The notes below the pieces were generated by a model, which saw only the letters and a list, made by a program, of their open reading frames with translations, ran no database searches and was not told where the DNA came from. Of a stretch of 64,000 nt of DNA, positions 37,001 to 52,000 are shown one piece after another. Each line of letters starts with the position of its first letter. The stretch's first letter is position 1. The position numbers and the translations under genes are program-made. The stretch comes from Strigops habroptila (lineage: Eukaryota; Chordata; Aves; Psittaciformes; Psittacidae), in NCBI RefSeq assembly GCF_004027225.2, contig NC_044277.2, forward strand, positions 104,083,725 to 104,147,724. Reading direction: 5' to 3'.

Positions 37001-40000
37001 TGCTGTGTGGTACCTTCTCATTCTTGATCCACAGTTCCACCTTGCAGGGCAAAGGCTGAGATCTTAACATTTGGAGTTGCTTCTGGGAATCTCCCGTTCA
37101 ATTTTCCTTCCTGAAAGTTCTTGTACTTCCTGAAGGTTACAGCTCTAGCTTCCACATATATTCCTTTAGCATTTAATCTTGTTAACAGAAACTTTAATGT
37201 TTGAACTGACATTCATCAGAATAATAATATTTATTCCAGCATACCCCCTGCTGAAAGTCTATCTACCTCTCTATACCAAGGTTCTCTATGAAATCTCAGT
37301 TGGCTTTTTTCCTTCCTCATTTTATCTTCCTCTTTATTTCTCCATAAGCTTATTAATTTATGTTTTTTCCATTACTTCAGCCTTCATGTGCCCATCTTCT
37401 CTTCAGTGGTCCTGCTTTAATGTTAGAAACCACTGTCCTTGGGTGAAAGAAGTATTGTTACTCTTAAAATTGCCGTTGATGTTAGTTAAGTTACAGTAGT
37501 GCTTACAGACTTCAATGAACTTTGCTCTCCTTCAAAAGCACATGCTTGCCAGCAGTGTCTTTAATCCTTCTGGATTTTAGAAAAGCAACCACCTGTGAGT
37601 GAGTCGTACTTTGTATATGCTATTGTATCATCTAAGCAGGTACAGATAATGAAAGGTGTCTTCATGCTGCTTCTTTTAAAGGTATCAGTGTTTGTTTTAG
37701 TGCATGGAACATAGTCATTTAAATCACTTGCCTGTGTGAAAGGGCTTTCATTACCTCTGCTGTAAATGAATGTCACCATAAGAAGAAATTGGAAATGTTA
37801 TTTCTTTGTACAGTGCCTTTTCAGTAGCAGTAATTTCTTTTAGCATAGAGTCTAGTAGTTCCAGTTAACTTGAGTCATGCTGTACTAAATGGTTTGCAAA
37901 CAGAACAAAAGAAAATAACACTCCAGTCTGTATTCAGGAAACCAAGGCCAAGTGTAAAACCTGCGACAGTGGCAGCACATAGAAAGTTAGTTGGGAAAGT
38001 ATAAGGAAGTGCTTATCAGCAGGAATGCACCCCATAGAAGGCCCAGTCTTATGGTCTGTTACCCTCTTCAGTGCAGTGTATGTACCTGCTTTGTCCATGT
38101 TTCCACAATAAAGCAGGAAAAAGTGAAGCAGTTAATAGGAAAATGCGTGAATAAAACCACACACACCAAAAAAAAAAGGGCCACAGGAATTGGAGGGCAG
38201 GTGTAGGATGTGGGATGACTGACTGTCCTTTTGGTACTCTTGGTTTGAAGCCGTGCTGTATTGTGGTAGCTTTTTGGATGAAGTTTTTGGCCCTTTGAGT
38301 AGAACACTTTAGGACTTTACACAAAAGCTTTCACAATTTCCATCCTGTTGGTGAACTTCTGTTTTCTTTTTCTCAGCTGACTTGAAGAAAGACTTGGGTG
38401 AATATGTTAAAACTCAGCTTCCAAAAACCACAAAATTGGTAAGAAATGAGAAGCGGGAAGGCTTGATTCGAGGAAGGATGGTTGGAGCCTCTCATGCCAC
38501 AGGTATACTTCCTTGTTTCTCTTTTCCTTGCATACTTTGACCATAGGTTAATTGGGTGACTTCTCTTTCTGTAATGCAGCTTTTCCAGATGTTGAATGTT
38601 TGACCTGTGATTGCTTTAGCGCACTGTAGGGGCTCTGCATGACATACTACGCGACTTGGCGCAGGGGAAGAAAGATTTGGGTCAGTGAAATAGTAAAACA
38701 AAACCAGTATTTGACAATACTTGTAGTAAGGCAATGTAGAATTTTCCCTACCCCTGCCCTGGATGAATGTTGTCTTGGGAACATCTCCATCTGCACTAGA
38801 TATTGTGGTCACAGATTATTTTCTGCATGTTTCATGTGAAAACTGTTGCTCTAAAATGGCAATCTGCTTCCTTATTAAGATACACTAATCTGGTTTCTAA
38901 TTTGCCAATCTAACTAATGTTTCTCATACAACCTTTCATGTTGTTGCAGTGAATGTTAATTGGGATAAACAATATTTGGTGCTTTATTTACACTGTATGC
39001 CTTTTACTATAATATGCTTCCAGTTAAATTCTTTGGTGTCTGAGAAAGTACATGCTTCTTTCTCAGATAATTTTGAGTGGCAGATAAGTCTCTTAATTGG
39101 TGTTTACTCATTAGCATTGTAATGGCATAATGCAGAGAGAAAATTGTGCTTGCATTTTCCAAGCTGTGCTGGATTAATTTGAGTTAGTACAATTTTAAGT
39201 TATTTTATTGCTCTTCTAAACTGCTGGTGTGTTCCAAGATTGTTTTCTTTAAAGCTCTTTCCCATCTCTTCCATGTTGTTCTAGTGTTACATACATTTTT
39301 TGTTGTGTCATAAAAGCTCGGATGACTTTTAGACCAACTGAGCCTGAAGGTCTCTCATGGATCAAACTGTCCTCTCTGGCAGTGGCTGATAATTCCCATG
39401 TATACTGATGGGACTGAAGTGTTGCTTGGTCTAATACTGGTGAATTTGGCTATGCCCATTTAGGGCATTCACTCATTTTAATCCACAATCACTCTAGAGG
39501 TAATGAGATGAGAAGATACTCTGAGTTACTTTATATTCAGGAATTGAAATGTTGTGGCCTATGTCATGGATGAATGCAGATTGATTCATCAGAATAACTT
39601 GATTTAAAGTCCACAGATCTTAGCTGTGACAGTAACCGGATGAATGCTGAAGTGTGATATGAAGTGAGCCCAAGGCGAATTACATTTCATGGACAAAACA
39701 GCCTTGTCATGGGGACTGTGCATCCAGCCCCGTATCTGTCATCCTCGGCTATCTCTGCAGTCTTAAGTCAGGCATGGGAGGTGCTCTGCATTAGCACAAA
39801 TGCACCTCCTGGCTCTTAGACTGCTGGTCTGATGATGTTTCATTTAAAGTATAGTAGCTTTGCTGAATCTCGGTAGAAAATTTCATGTCTGTAAAACCCT
39901 GTCAAAGAAATACAAATCATGGCCCGCTCGAGCATTTCATAGCTCAGTGAGAATAGTCAGGATCTACCTTCTGCCATTGTGACTGAACCAGTTGCTATGG

Positions 40001-43000
40001 AGTCCCTGGTTTGTTAGTGCTTCCAAGTGCAGATGGTCTTTCCCCTCTGTTACACTGGGCGCCGAGGTTGCTGCCAATACTCTGCTGCTAGTATAACTAT
40101 ATGTGTTTGTTGTGTTTCATGTTACCATGGATCTTTGTTTTGTGTGCTTTGGCCCCTATAGGGAAAGTGCTGGTATTCCTGGACAGTCACTGTGAGGTGA
40201 ATGAGATGTGGTTACAACCTCTGCTGACTCCCATCAGAGAAGATCGCAGGACTGTGGTGTGCCCTGTGATTGACATAATCAGCTCTGACACACTTACCTA
40301 CAGCTCTTCCCCGGTTGTGCGTGGAGGGTTTAACTGGGGCCTGCACTTTAAGTGGGATCTTGTTCCTTTGTCAGAACTGGAAGGACCTGAGGGAGCCACT
40401 GCTCCAATCAAGTAAGGTTCCTCCCATGTCATGGGAAGCTCTGTGTAACAGAGAGAGAACTTGTTAATCATTACAGAGCGTTATCTGGGTGTGCAGTTTT
40501 AGAAGCAGGTACTTGTCAGCTGACTTGTTTATTTTACTTTGAAATAGTTTTTGTTACTATTACCTATTTCAGTTTAATTTCTCACATTTAATCACTGATC
40601 AGATATATCTATCTTCTTAAGTCAAGAAAGTACACTTCTAGAGAAAGCTTCTACAACAGCAGCTTTTGCTAAGACAAAAGTCTTAAGGAGCTAATGCTAT
40701 TCTGTATTAAATCTGTCCAATAATTTCACTTTTGAGCTATGTATTAATGTTTGTTTCCAAATCATCATTGGCTTAATGATGATTTTGATAACTGTCTTTG
40801 TGCTAGTAATAGCCTGCATATCCCACTAATATAGGCTCTATATATTTTCTGTGATTAAATGCTAAAGAATTGATAGATTAAGAAAATATATTTTTGTGGC
40901 AATAGGAAGGTGGTCTTCTAGCTGATGGGAGAGAACATCAGAGCATATGGTAATTTTCTATGTCAAAATATATTTTTTCTTCAGATTTAATTTATATTTT
41001 CACCAAACAGCAATTATTTTGTCATAAAGCTTTCTAAATGAACACATATGGATGTGAAAACCATTTTAAAAATATGACTTGTCTCTTTGCATGATGTGGC
41101 AAATGCCTGAAACTGTCTGTTGGAAGGCTCTCTGTATCATTTTTGCAGTCTTTTGAGAGTCATTCTGAAGCAAAAGGCTTGTAAAAGCTTAACACTAGAA
41201 CTTGAAAGTTACCTTCCTTAATCTTTTAACCACTGATGGCTGTCTCGCCTGTACTGAACTGGCAATACCTGGTTCCTGGTGGACACGTAGCTGTTACAAA
41301 ATGATGTCAATAGACACTTTTTTTTAGTAGCAGACACATATGGTTCAGACATGAGAATGGAAGCTGTCCCAGTGCGAATCCCTTCATGAAAAGGGCCAGT
41401 GCTGGTAGAGCAATGCAAGAAGCTGTTTGTGTTTTTTTTTCTAGTTACAGGAATCCATCTCAGTACAGAATTCACAGAATAGGTTTATGAGATGGAAGAA
41501 CTTTTTACAAACTGACTCTGTGCAGATAATGTGGTACTTCTATAAAATTAGCAAAGTGAATCAGAATTGGGCGGTCTCATCTCTTGCATTCTCTTTTCTT
41601 GGATTGTAAATGAAGACATGTCGGACTGACGCAAGTAGGTCCAGCACAAGGTTCTGTGTTGTCATCTGACAGCTCTGCAGTTAGTCTTTCCATGTCTACC
41701 CATCATAAGATTGGCCTGAGAAGCCAGGAAACTTCTTAAGTTACTTAGCAGTTTGACTGGCTTGTTTGGAAAGTGTCATTGTGGCAATTTCTGAAGTGAG
41801 AAGGAAAAGGACAGACTAGGAAAATCTGAATGGGGAACCAGGATAGAAGGTCTTAAAATCCTTATTCTGTTAAGAACTGTTCTCACATTTAACCTGGTTC
41901 GTGGCTAAAGGTTAGTTCTTGCTTTTGTTCAACACTGTTGTTGCATTCCTTCAACTCACTTTTAGGAAAAACTACCATGAAAAGGCAGAGAATTTTGTAG
42001 TTAAAGGGAGTCTAGTAATTTTAAAAGATTACTTTTTCTGAGTATTAAAGTGACTTTTCCTACTTAGAGGTCTCTGCCTGCTTTGAAAAAGAAGCTAGGT
42101 TGCTGTTTAACCTTTGCAAATGGCTTTCCATCAAATGGAAAGTCTTACATTTTAGAGACCTTCAGAATGAAATATTTTGGTGTCAAGGATGGAAAAATTG
42201 AGAGCAACCTTTCAACCCAGGTTTTAAAGTGACAGAATCTCTTGTAGAAAATTGTGTGAGAAAAAGCAAGGATTTTATTAATGAGGACAAGAAAAAGCCT
42301 GTTCCCCACCCACTGTATGTTCCAACTATCATATCGTATTTTAACTGTTTTTCTTTCCCCCTTCCCCTGCCATACTCTTCTAGAGCATCTACATATTATA
42401 ACTTAGTGATGCAGTAGCAATTCAACCTAGAGACTGTACAGTGGGGATCATATACAGATTTTTACAAAGTAGAGCACCATTCTGGTAGCACACAGGCAAG
42501 GTGAAAAACTGGGAAATGCAAATAAACAAACTGTAAAGGACTTACCAATAAACTGGTGGTTCCATCAGCAATGAAACAATGCTGCTCCTGGAGTTTAGAT
42601 TCTATCTGAGACAGAGTAGGATTTCTTTTAGCATCCTCCTGGCTTGTGTAATTCAAAATTGTACCTTGTTTCTTGCTCTAATTCAATATGGGAGAGTAAT
42701 GTGTATTCTGGGTTCTGCTCTTTCTGCAGTACAGCCAAGCCTGGTCTCTATAATTTGCCCCTGTAAGAGAGGGAAAAACATATTATTGTGTGTGAGTACC
42801 CATTTGTAACTGTGGGGAAATAGCTTCTGGTAAAGACAGATTAATTAAAGGCAGCTCCTAAGTTTCACTGTAGAAAACTTGCTGGACTCCAAACTTGTAC
42901 AAGTTCTTACTTTTTTTGGTGGTTGGTTTGTTTTGGTCGGCTTTTTTTAGTAGAGACACAGCCACTTTGTTCCTTTTTCCCTGTCCTGCACCTTTTCCTC

Positions 43001-46000
43001 AAATTTACTATACAAAAAAATATGGTTTGTAGGTATTGGAATAACGAAAAATCCCAAATACGATTTACAGATCTACTTTTGAAAATTTTTTTAAGACTAG
43101 AAGTGTGATCTGATGATTTCTAGTGTCTGCAAGATTTAAATTGTATTATGTAGGTGTAAATTTAAGCTTTGGGACTAGCAGGTTCAGCTAAAATGACTGT
43201 TATTTTGTTTTTGTTTTTCTCTAAAAGAAAATGAACTTCTTTCAATGTTCCTTTTTAGGTCACCTACTATGGCTGGAGGCCTGTTTGCCATGGATCGTGA
43301 GTACTTTAATGAACTCGGACAGTATGATAGTGGCATGGACATCTGGGGAGGAGAAAATCTGGAAATATCTTTTCGGGTAATCTACCTTTTATGTGTACTG
43401 GAGTGTGAAACTTAGTGTCTGGCTGCTTCTCTTTCCTATGTGCAGCTTCTCTTTCCTATGTGCAGCTTCTCTTTCCTATGTGCAGCTTCTCTTTCCTATG
43501 TGCAGCTTCTCTTTCCTATGTGCAGCTTCTCTTTCCTATGTGCAGCTTCTCTTTCCTATGTGCAGCTTCTCTTTCCTATGTGCAGCTTCTCTTTCCTATG
43601 TGCAGCTTCTCTTTCCTATGTACTGTTTCTTTAGCACTGGAATAGCTATTTGCACACAGAAATTGGCACTTCTCTTCCCAGGAAGGATGCCTTTCAGCAC
43701 ACAGTAACTGCCTTTACAATAATCTTCAAGTTAAGCTTTAATGGGAAGATGAAAGAGAATTTTGAGCTCTCTAGTTAAATGTTTGGTGGAGCATTTCATA
43801 ATACCTATAGAGAATCATAGGAAAAGAATAATCATGCAAATTTCTGAAAGGAGTTTATAAGCAATGTCTGATGAATTTCATGTCAGTTAAAAAGACGTGG
43901 CTCACAGCAGCATTGATAATAAGTAAGCTTATTATCTTTCCTTAGTCATGCATGGGGCTTTTCAGATACTTCAGCCTCCTTTTTGAGAGTCTGGAAATGT
44001 AAATTATTTTTGTAACTAAATTAAAGTCCTGTAGAGGAGTCAGCTTGGTTGGAAAAATAATGAAAGTCATAAGCAGGAGATTTGAAAATGATACTTCATT
44101 GGGCTTCCTGTATTTTTCTCATCTTTCCTGTCACTCCAATGAAAGAAAAACAACTTTTTGTGCTCAATGTCATGTTTGCCTTTTCACTTCTTATAAAGTG
44201 GATTCATCAATAGGTTTGACAAGACTCTGCTGAAAATGATATGTTATCACAACTACTATGAAAAGGGATTAAAAAGAGAAGATAACATTAAAAAAAAACC
44301 AAACCCAAAACAAACCAAACACACAACCTCCAAAACTTTAGAGGAATTTGTCAAATTGGGTCATTAGAGAAATCAAGATTAGAGTTCAGACATAAGGACT
44401 GTCGTTTCATAGATTTGTGACTTTAAAGGGTATGTACTGAATAAATAAAATCTTTGAAGTTTTCAATATAAGAATTAGATATCTGAGTAGAAGTGTATGG
44501 AGTGCAAGGAAATCATTGTTACTGCGTAATGCACAGTTTTGATAAAAAAGGGCTTTGAGAAATATTCGGAGAGCTTTATAATGTCTGGAAGCCCTCTTCT
44601 CCCTGGCGGGAGAGTTGTAAAGAAGTTTAGTCTTTATCTTATCCAGGAGGAGTTTTAAAAGTGACTTGCTAATGTGAGAAGTTTCTTCTGACCCTGGAGA
44701 ATATGTTTGTCCAACAAAGCACCAATGACAATAATTGGCTGGAAGCTGAAGTTTAAAAAGAGATTAAAAAAAGTAAACTGGAAGTGGAGCGTAAATGATA
44801 TCTAGATCTGGGGTGCAGTGTCAGAAAGCATGATATGTAGGACCTAATCCCATCATAATGTATAAACCTACCTAAGGATCCCTTGAAGAAGGAGAGGAGG
44901 TAGTCAGCCTTGTCAGTATATGTATAATGAGGTATGTTCTGCTTTTGTATTGGCAGATCTGGATGTGTGGTGGTAGACTTCTGATCATCTCCTGCTCCAG
45001 GGTGGGACACATTTTCCGGAAAAGGCGTCCCTATGGCTCACCAGGGGGACAGGACACTATGGCTCATAACTCCTTGCGGCTGGCACATGTGTGGATGGAT
45101 GAATATAAGGTAAGACACAATTCTAGGTTCCTGGTTTCAGCTGGGGTAGAATTAGTTTTCTTCCTAGCAGCTGACACAGTGCTGTGTTTTGGCTTTAGTC
45201 TGAGAACAATGCTGATAACACACTGATGTTTTAGCTGTTCCTAAGTAGTGCTTACCCTAAACAAAGGACTTTTCAGTCTCTCATGCTCTGCCAGTGAGGA
45301 GGGGCACAAGAAGCCAGGAGGGAGCAGAAACAGGACACCTAACCCAAAGTGGCCAAAGGGGTATTCCATACCACAGCACGTCATGCCCAGTATATAAACT
45401 GGGGGGGGGGGTGGGTGAAGAGCTGTGTGGTGCTTGGTTGTTGGTTGGGATTAAACCACAGCACTAGGTCATGAGATAAGGTTATTAACTGGCTTGTTTG
45501 TCAGATGACTGTATCATCACAGTGGGATCTGTTAGCATCTCTGATGGGGTCTTCCTTCTATAGTCTGATTTCCTAATGTTAACTTTTCTATGAATTCGAA
45601 AATTCTGTGGGATTGTTTGGCTTTTGAGTGCTCAAGTCTCCTCCCTGCTACTTCTACTATGCCTTTTTAATGAAGTAAAAGATGATGAGTGAGTTCTTGT
45701 AAGCTCTGCATTGCTCTGTGTCCAAATAAGTATTAGGTGGCAGCCATATACTGCAATATGCCTTCAGGTAGTTTCCATGTTGGCAAGACAGGGGTTTTGC
45801 TGGTTGGCTGTATGCTTTCTGTTTCAGTTAGCAGTCTGATTCTTAGTCTGTCTTGCCCTCGAAGATCAATCAGGATTGACTTCTGGATTCAAGAGCAAGT
45901 GTATTCCTTCCTTGTCTTCAGATCTTGGTACTGATACTCTTGAATGTAGGTCAGATTTTTGTGAAACTCTCATCTCTGTGATACTTGAGGACATTTTGCC

Positions 46001-49000
46001 TTTTGAGACCATAGGATTTGCTGTGTGGCTCCTCCTGTGATCCCTCAATTTCTATACAAGACATATTTTATTAACTTTCTGTTCTTTAGAGGTTTATGTT
46101 TCAAACCCCATCCTTGATCTTGATGTTCAGTCAGTTTGAGGAGCCTATTAAGGGTTGTTAATTCTTATCTCCATTCTCCATCTCCATAATGTATTGGTAC
46201 ATCTATCACTTTCTCTTTTATTGGTGCCTGGGCACAGTTGCCTTGTGATAAATGACGGCTTTCTCTGAAGCTTGGAATTGATTCTTTGTTATAATTTCCA
46301 GCTTATACTGCTTTGTCCAACAAGGACTTAAACTGCTGATTCTAGCAGTCTCTTATCACAGATTTATGTCCTGAACGTTTCCAGCTGTTTCTTATCTAAT
46401 TCCCTGTTAGCTGCCAGAGACTGTCATTATGACAGATTTATGTATGCAAGGCAAGCTTGGAAATATTTCTGGTTTTATAAGCATAATGCAAGTATTTAAG
46501 GCCAGTATAATTTACTGAAGTGATTGTATGATGAATAGTACAAAGATAAGACTTATATGACTTGTTTTGCAGCAGAGCAAAAGCCATTATTTAATAAATA
46601 AAAATGCATAATAGAAGGGAAGTAGCAACCTTTTCATAATTGTCAAAAACTAAATGTAAAATAAGTGAGTTCAGGTATACGATGGAGATAAATAATGCAG
46701 AAAAGGTAGGACACTGACATTTGAACTTTAACCAGGAAAGAGGCAATTGGAATATCAGAGCCATTTTTTTGTAGCAGGCCAGTTTATGATAGTGATGTCC
46801 AGTCTATCTCCAAACTTCCTCAGAGTTGCCCAGCAGTCCAATGTACTTAATACTTCCCCTTTCTCTGCTATTAAAATAGCAGTGATGCATCAAGCACATC
46901 CAAATGCTCAAAGATCTTGATAAGGACAGATGTGTAATTCATGTTGAGATGACGCTGTATGTCATCTGAATATCAAAGATATCAGTGGGTAATTGAAAAC
47001 TGTCAGAACCACATTGTGCTAAGTAAATTCCAGATGTCTACTAGAGATTAATCCAGCAAAATGTTATGGCTCAGTGCCTTGAAAACTGCTTTCCAAGTCA
47101 TATCTAGTAAAAGAGTTCATGTGCAAATACAATGCATTTTCTATCAGCTCTGTAAATCTAGCTGGAAGTAAAAGACTCTACAAGGGGATTTTCTTCTAGT
47201 TTTGGCAATACTGTTCACGCCACATTGTACATTCATGAATTCCGGTTTTTCTCCATTGTTTCTTTATTAGAGTTGAACAGTACATAATACTGAGCTGGAA
47301 TCTTAATCCATCCTTGTCTAAATAGTTACAATTCTAATTATAATCATAAATTAAAACATGAGAAAATAACACTGTGGGAGCCTTTCCGGAGATGATGCAG
47401 GTGAAGCACTAGCAAAACAAAATGAAACTTTGGGTGTTTTACAAAGAGGAAAATGTTGGAAATCAATAATCTGAAAATTATTCTCCCTTTGTCCCCAAAT
47501 TGTTTCTCTTCACTACAGGAGCAGTATTTTGCTTTGAGACCTGAGCTAAGGATGAGGAACTACGGAAATATTACCGACCGTGTAGAACTGAGAAAAAGAT
47601 TGAACTGCAAGTCGTTTAAGTGGTATTTAGATAACATCTATCCTGAGATGCAAGTATCTGGGCCCAACGCCAAAGCTCCGCAGCCAGTATTTATTAATAG
47701 AGCACAGAAACGACCGAAAATAATCCAGCGTGGAAGGGTAAGAGAAACTTTCTTAAAAATACAGAATCCTGGTTTTTTAATTATTTGGAGATTCTTTCTG
47801 AAAGATTTGCTTAAGTACAAGAAAAATAGTCTGTTTCAATAGAGCATGGACTTTTAGTTTTGCAATAAGCTGTCTTGAAAAATAACAGGATTTGTCTTTA
47901 TACAAAGGCAGATGAGTTTCACTCTGGTCTGTATTTCAGGTCATCTTTAGACCAGATACTCTTCAGTGAGGTTTCTTGTCTCAAAGCTCTGAGTTTCAAA
48001 GTTTTGATGTCTTCAGAACGTGCATTCATGGCTGCTGGTTCTGAAGATGGATGTGGATAGAGAAATTTGGCCTCAGATATTCATGCTCTGTGGTTTATGA
48101 TAAGAGTACAATGTAATTAGTTTCCAAACTCATTGCTTTTACTGGATAATTTTCTGCAAAGATGAACATTTGCGTTTGAGACTGATGATGGCATTTCTAG
48201 TCTTGACTTTCAGATAATGAGTTTTGCTCCTTTTTTCTTCAAAGTAGAAGAGATAAATTTTTATGTGTATTCATGAGGGAAATCATGATTAAATTCATTA
48301 AATTAGCTCTGACATCTATGTATATGGGTTTGTATGCAGGCAAAGCCAGCATACAGTTGCATCTGTTCTCTCCAGAGCCAAATTCATCTGATATGTCCTT
48401 TTTACACTTCCCCAAAATAATGGATAACTTCAAACCCAAGACAACTTTCTCAAGGTCTTTACTTTCATAGAGACCTTTGAATAAACCATTTAATGTGCAC
48501 ATAGATTATGGCTAGCAGATGCCCTTCTAGCTCAATAATTGGAAGCATTAAATAGCGATGTAGCCCTCTCCACAGGGTAGCACAGGCTGCAATAGCTGTT
48601 GACACTCCTCAAAGCAGATTTAGGCTGGAGGACCTATTGACATCATTAGATTTTTGCTCGAAAACAGGAATCTGAGAATCCACAATTTGCGTAGTATTTT
48701 TATAATAGGATCCCAGCCAAGCAGTAAAGTTATTTATTAGGGCAAATGTGTAGTTTACCTGAATAAAACTGATATAATGAGCTGATTCCCCTAGTTGTCG
48801 AATGCTGTTATTCCCCATGACAGACTCTTAAATTAATAGCTTTCTGCTTTTATTCAGACAGAAGTTTAACCAAGGAATTGCTGATGTGGGGGATGGTATT
48901 TGAAAGCTCTGAATCCCTCAACAACACTTAAGGGGAAATCTTCCTAGCATTGATTTCCCGTGCTTTAATGTGGAAAAAACCCTTTGTGCACCGTTTAAGA

Positions 49001-52000
49001 AGGGGAGAGACAAGACACAGAAAAATGGAGTTCCTTGCCTTGGTTACCTGGGTTTCAAGAATTATACCCAGCATTGTATAAGAGAGTCAGCTTTGGCTCT
49101 GATGATTGTACAAACTATTTCCAGATGCCTACAAGGAACAGAACGATCAGCCAATGTCGCCACTGTGTGCCAGACTCTTTACAATTTGGGATGAATCACT
49201 CCAAATCTCAGCTTTTTTTCAAAAACTAATTGGGCCAGAGATAAGTGCTGGTTTGACAGCTGTGAAGAACTGTAATGATCAAAAACTGTGACAGATTTTA
49301 AAAGTGTTATCAAATGCTGATCATCATGGCCAATAAAAACAAGGACAAAAATCCTATAAAACTCATGTAGCTTTATGGGTTGAAAGCCTTCTGTTGAGTG
49401 AGGAATGATGAAAATGAGATCTGTCCTAGATGTCTCTGGGGTGTGAGGAAATGTTACTTAGAAGCTTTTGTGTAATTTGTTTCAGATGTGTGTAGGGAAT
49501 AGAAGAAACATGGTGCACTTGAGGAGGTGGCTGATGTGCCTTGGGACGGCTGTTTCCAGAAATGGGGTTTAATGGAGAATATTGTTCAGTATTCGTACTC
49601 TCAAATTTATATACCAGCATGTGATGGAGCAGTTCTTTTTATTACTGGAAGTGTCTTTTGGTTTCCAGAAATCAGTAGAATCGATCCAAATGCCAAGGCA
49701 GCTATGTATGTCTTCATAATAAAATGCAGCTAACTAATTAATCAGCTTGGTCTTGAGTTCAGCACAGCAAATTCTTTATTCCTCTATATTCAGCTCCAGA
49801 TTGGAATTAATTATTTTTAATTTGGATGCCAGATCTGGGGCCCCGCCATCTCCCACACATGCACACACCCACTGGCTGTCAAATGCACTCCTGTGCACTT
49901 GGTGTTTGTGTTTAAGTAATTCCTTCTCCTTTCTCAAAGAGGTGGTAGTGTTTCATGAAGAGAGGCCACAGGAGGAGACTTCTATTTAAACTAAACTGTA
50001 GTAAAATGTAGTTTATACAGTACAGTCCATACTCCTGAGCTAATGAGCATTTGGTACTTGTGACTTTCATGGAGAGTGAAGAGGGGAAAGAAATTTGTCA
50101 AGAGTGTGGCCAGCATGTGCTGAGCACTTGTACCATACAGAGAGAAATCTTGATGTAATTGTGAGTTGGTTTTGGTTTTTGGTGGGGTTTTTTTTGTGAG
50201 GACATGAAGTTCTAGGGCTTCCAAAGCATTACCATGTGTTCCTTTTGGTATGTGACATTTGTTGTTTACTCTGTCCATCAATCTGTTTTCCTTTCATAGC
50301 TGTATCACCTTCAAACCAACAAATGCCTGGTTGCCCAGGGCCACCCAAGTCAGAAAGGAGGCCTGGTAGTGGTTCGGGAATGTGACTACAATGATCAAAA
50401 CCAGGTATGAGATACCTAATTGTACTGAATAGTGATTCACACCTTAAAAATTGCTAATACGTTTTACTGCTGGCAAAATGCCTTAGTATAACATCAGCAA
50501 GCAGGCTAGTGTCAAGAGTATCATTCAAGCAACAAGGCTGGCCAAGGAGGCTGTGGAGCTTACTGCTGTGTACCTACTAATGCTGAGTGTTGGATATTAT
50601 AAGCTCTTTATAGCATGAATCTGTGTATGTGGCTGAAGACTATCCTTAAGTGGCTTCTGACAGGGTCATAATCCACTGATTGGCACTTCAGAATTTGTAG
50701 AAACTCCTTCAGTCAGTTCCTCATACTGGGATTCAAAGCGGCCTTTTCCTGGCCTTTTGTTCTTTGTGTATTGTACAACTAGTCCTCTGCTGCTGGAGTG
50801 GCTGTAGTCTGGAGTGAATGAATGATTTGTTATTATCATTAAATAGAAGGAAATCTAAGGAATTTAGAAAATTCTTTGGCTACTGGTGAATTGCTGATCT
50901 GGGGATTAATTGGGGATGGATCTGAAAATTCTAGTGAGAGTTTTTATATTACTTCGTAAAGCCTTTGATATTCTACATCTATTCTTTCAGGCAACAGAAG
51001 TTGAGGACTTGGATAAAGAGCCTCCAGGGTAGAGAGATCTTCATCTAATGCCATAAAGGCTTTTACCTAGCTAAGAACTACATTGAGAATGTTATGATTT
51101 AGGAGCCTATGGGACCCAGGTTTAAAAACTAGATCATGTCAAAAGAGAAAAGTAATCAAAGACACAAAATAAGTGGAGCATGGGATGTAATGCAGTTTTC
51201 AGGGTACGGAAACTGGCGCAGTAGAAGCAGGATGATTTGTGATAGTCCCAAACAAGAAGTTGTGTGCTTTGTCAACTCATGGGACTTTCTGCCTCCTATC
51301 TGTGGCCTCACCAGTTGAATGTGACAGAAGGAGATGGCTTGAGGGGTGTTAGCCAGTGTCTGGATAAGTGTGATTGGCACCAGACACATGGTCTCCAGTT
51401 GTCACTTAGACAGGATGAAGCAACCCATCCCTGTGCTTTGCCTCTGGAATACTTAGTAATCATTGTTATGACCAAATTGTAGGTCCTTGTGTTAAAGGTG
51501 GATGAATTTAAGTTGGAATATGAATGAAAGTTTTCCTATGTGATCTCTTCCATTAGCTGTAAGAAAGACAGCAAGTCTTGTAAATGTACAGACTGTGTAA
51601 ATGTAATAGTAACTGATTGGCACCAGTGACTGTACATTTGCAGTGCCAAAGATGCTTTGCTGCTTTCTGAGCCATTCAGTCTGTGAGTGAGAAAGCAAAA
51701 ATGACTGCCTGTGGGTAATGTCCGCAGTAAGAACAGATGGGTTCTCACAGTTACTGTTTCCCTCTTCCTTCCTGCCATATTTTAATAGTGAACTGCTCAT
51801 GGCTGGAGGAGAAAGTCTGTTGGTTTTCCTTGTCAAAACCTTTTTCTGATTCCCACCTCCTCCGCCCCGAAACAGAAACTTCAGTTAGCCTTTTGGTATT
51901 GAGAAAGACAAGTTAGTGCTCTGATTGTTGATCTTTGGCTTCTTTATGCATGACTCTAGTTTATTAGTGGTAAATTAAACAATTAGTTCTCATAAAAAAA

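Noticed and set aside
43393..43707. Three overlapping plus-strand frames encoding a repeated Leu/Ser/Cys/Phe peptide
   Set aside because: All come from the stop-free 20-bp minisatellite unit read in three frames within intron 7.
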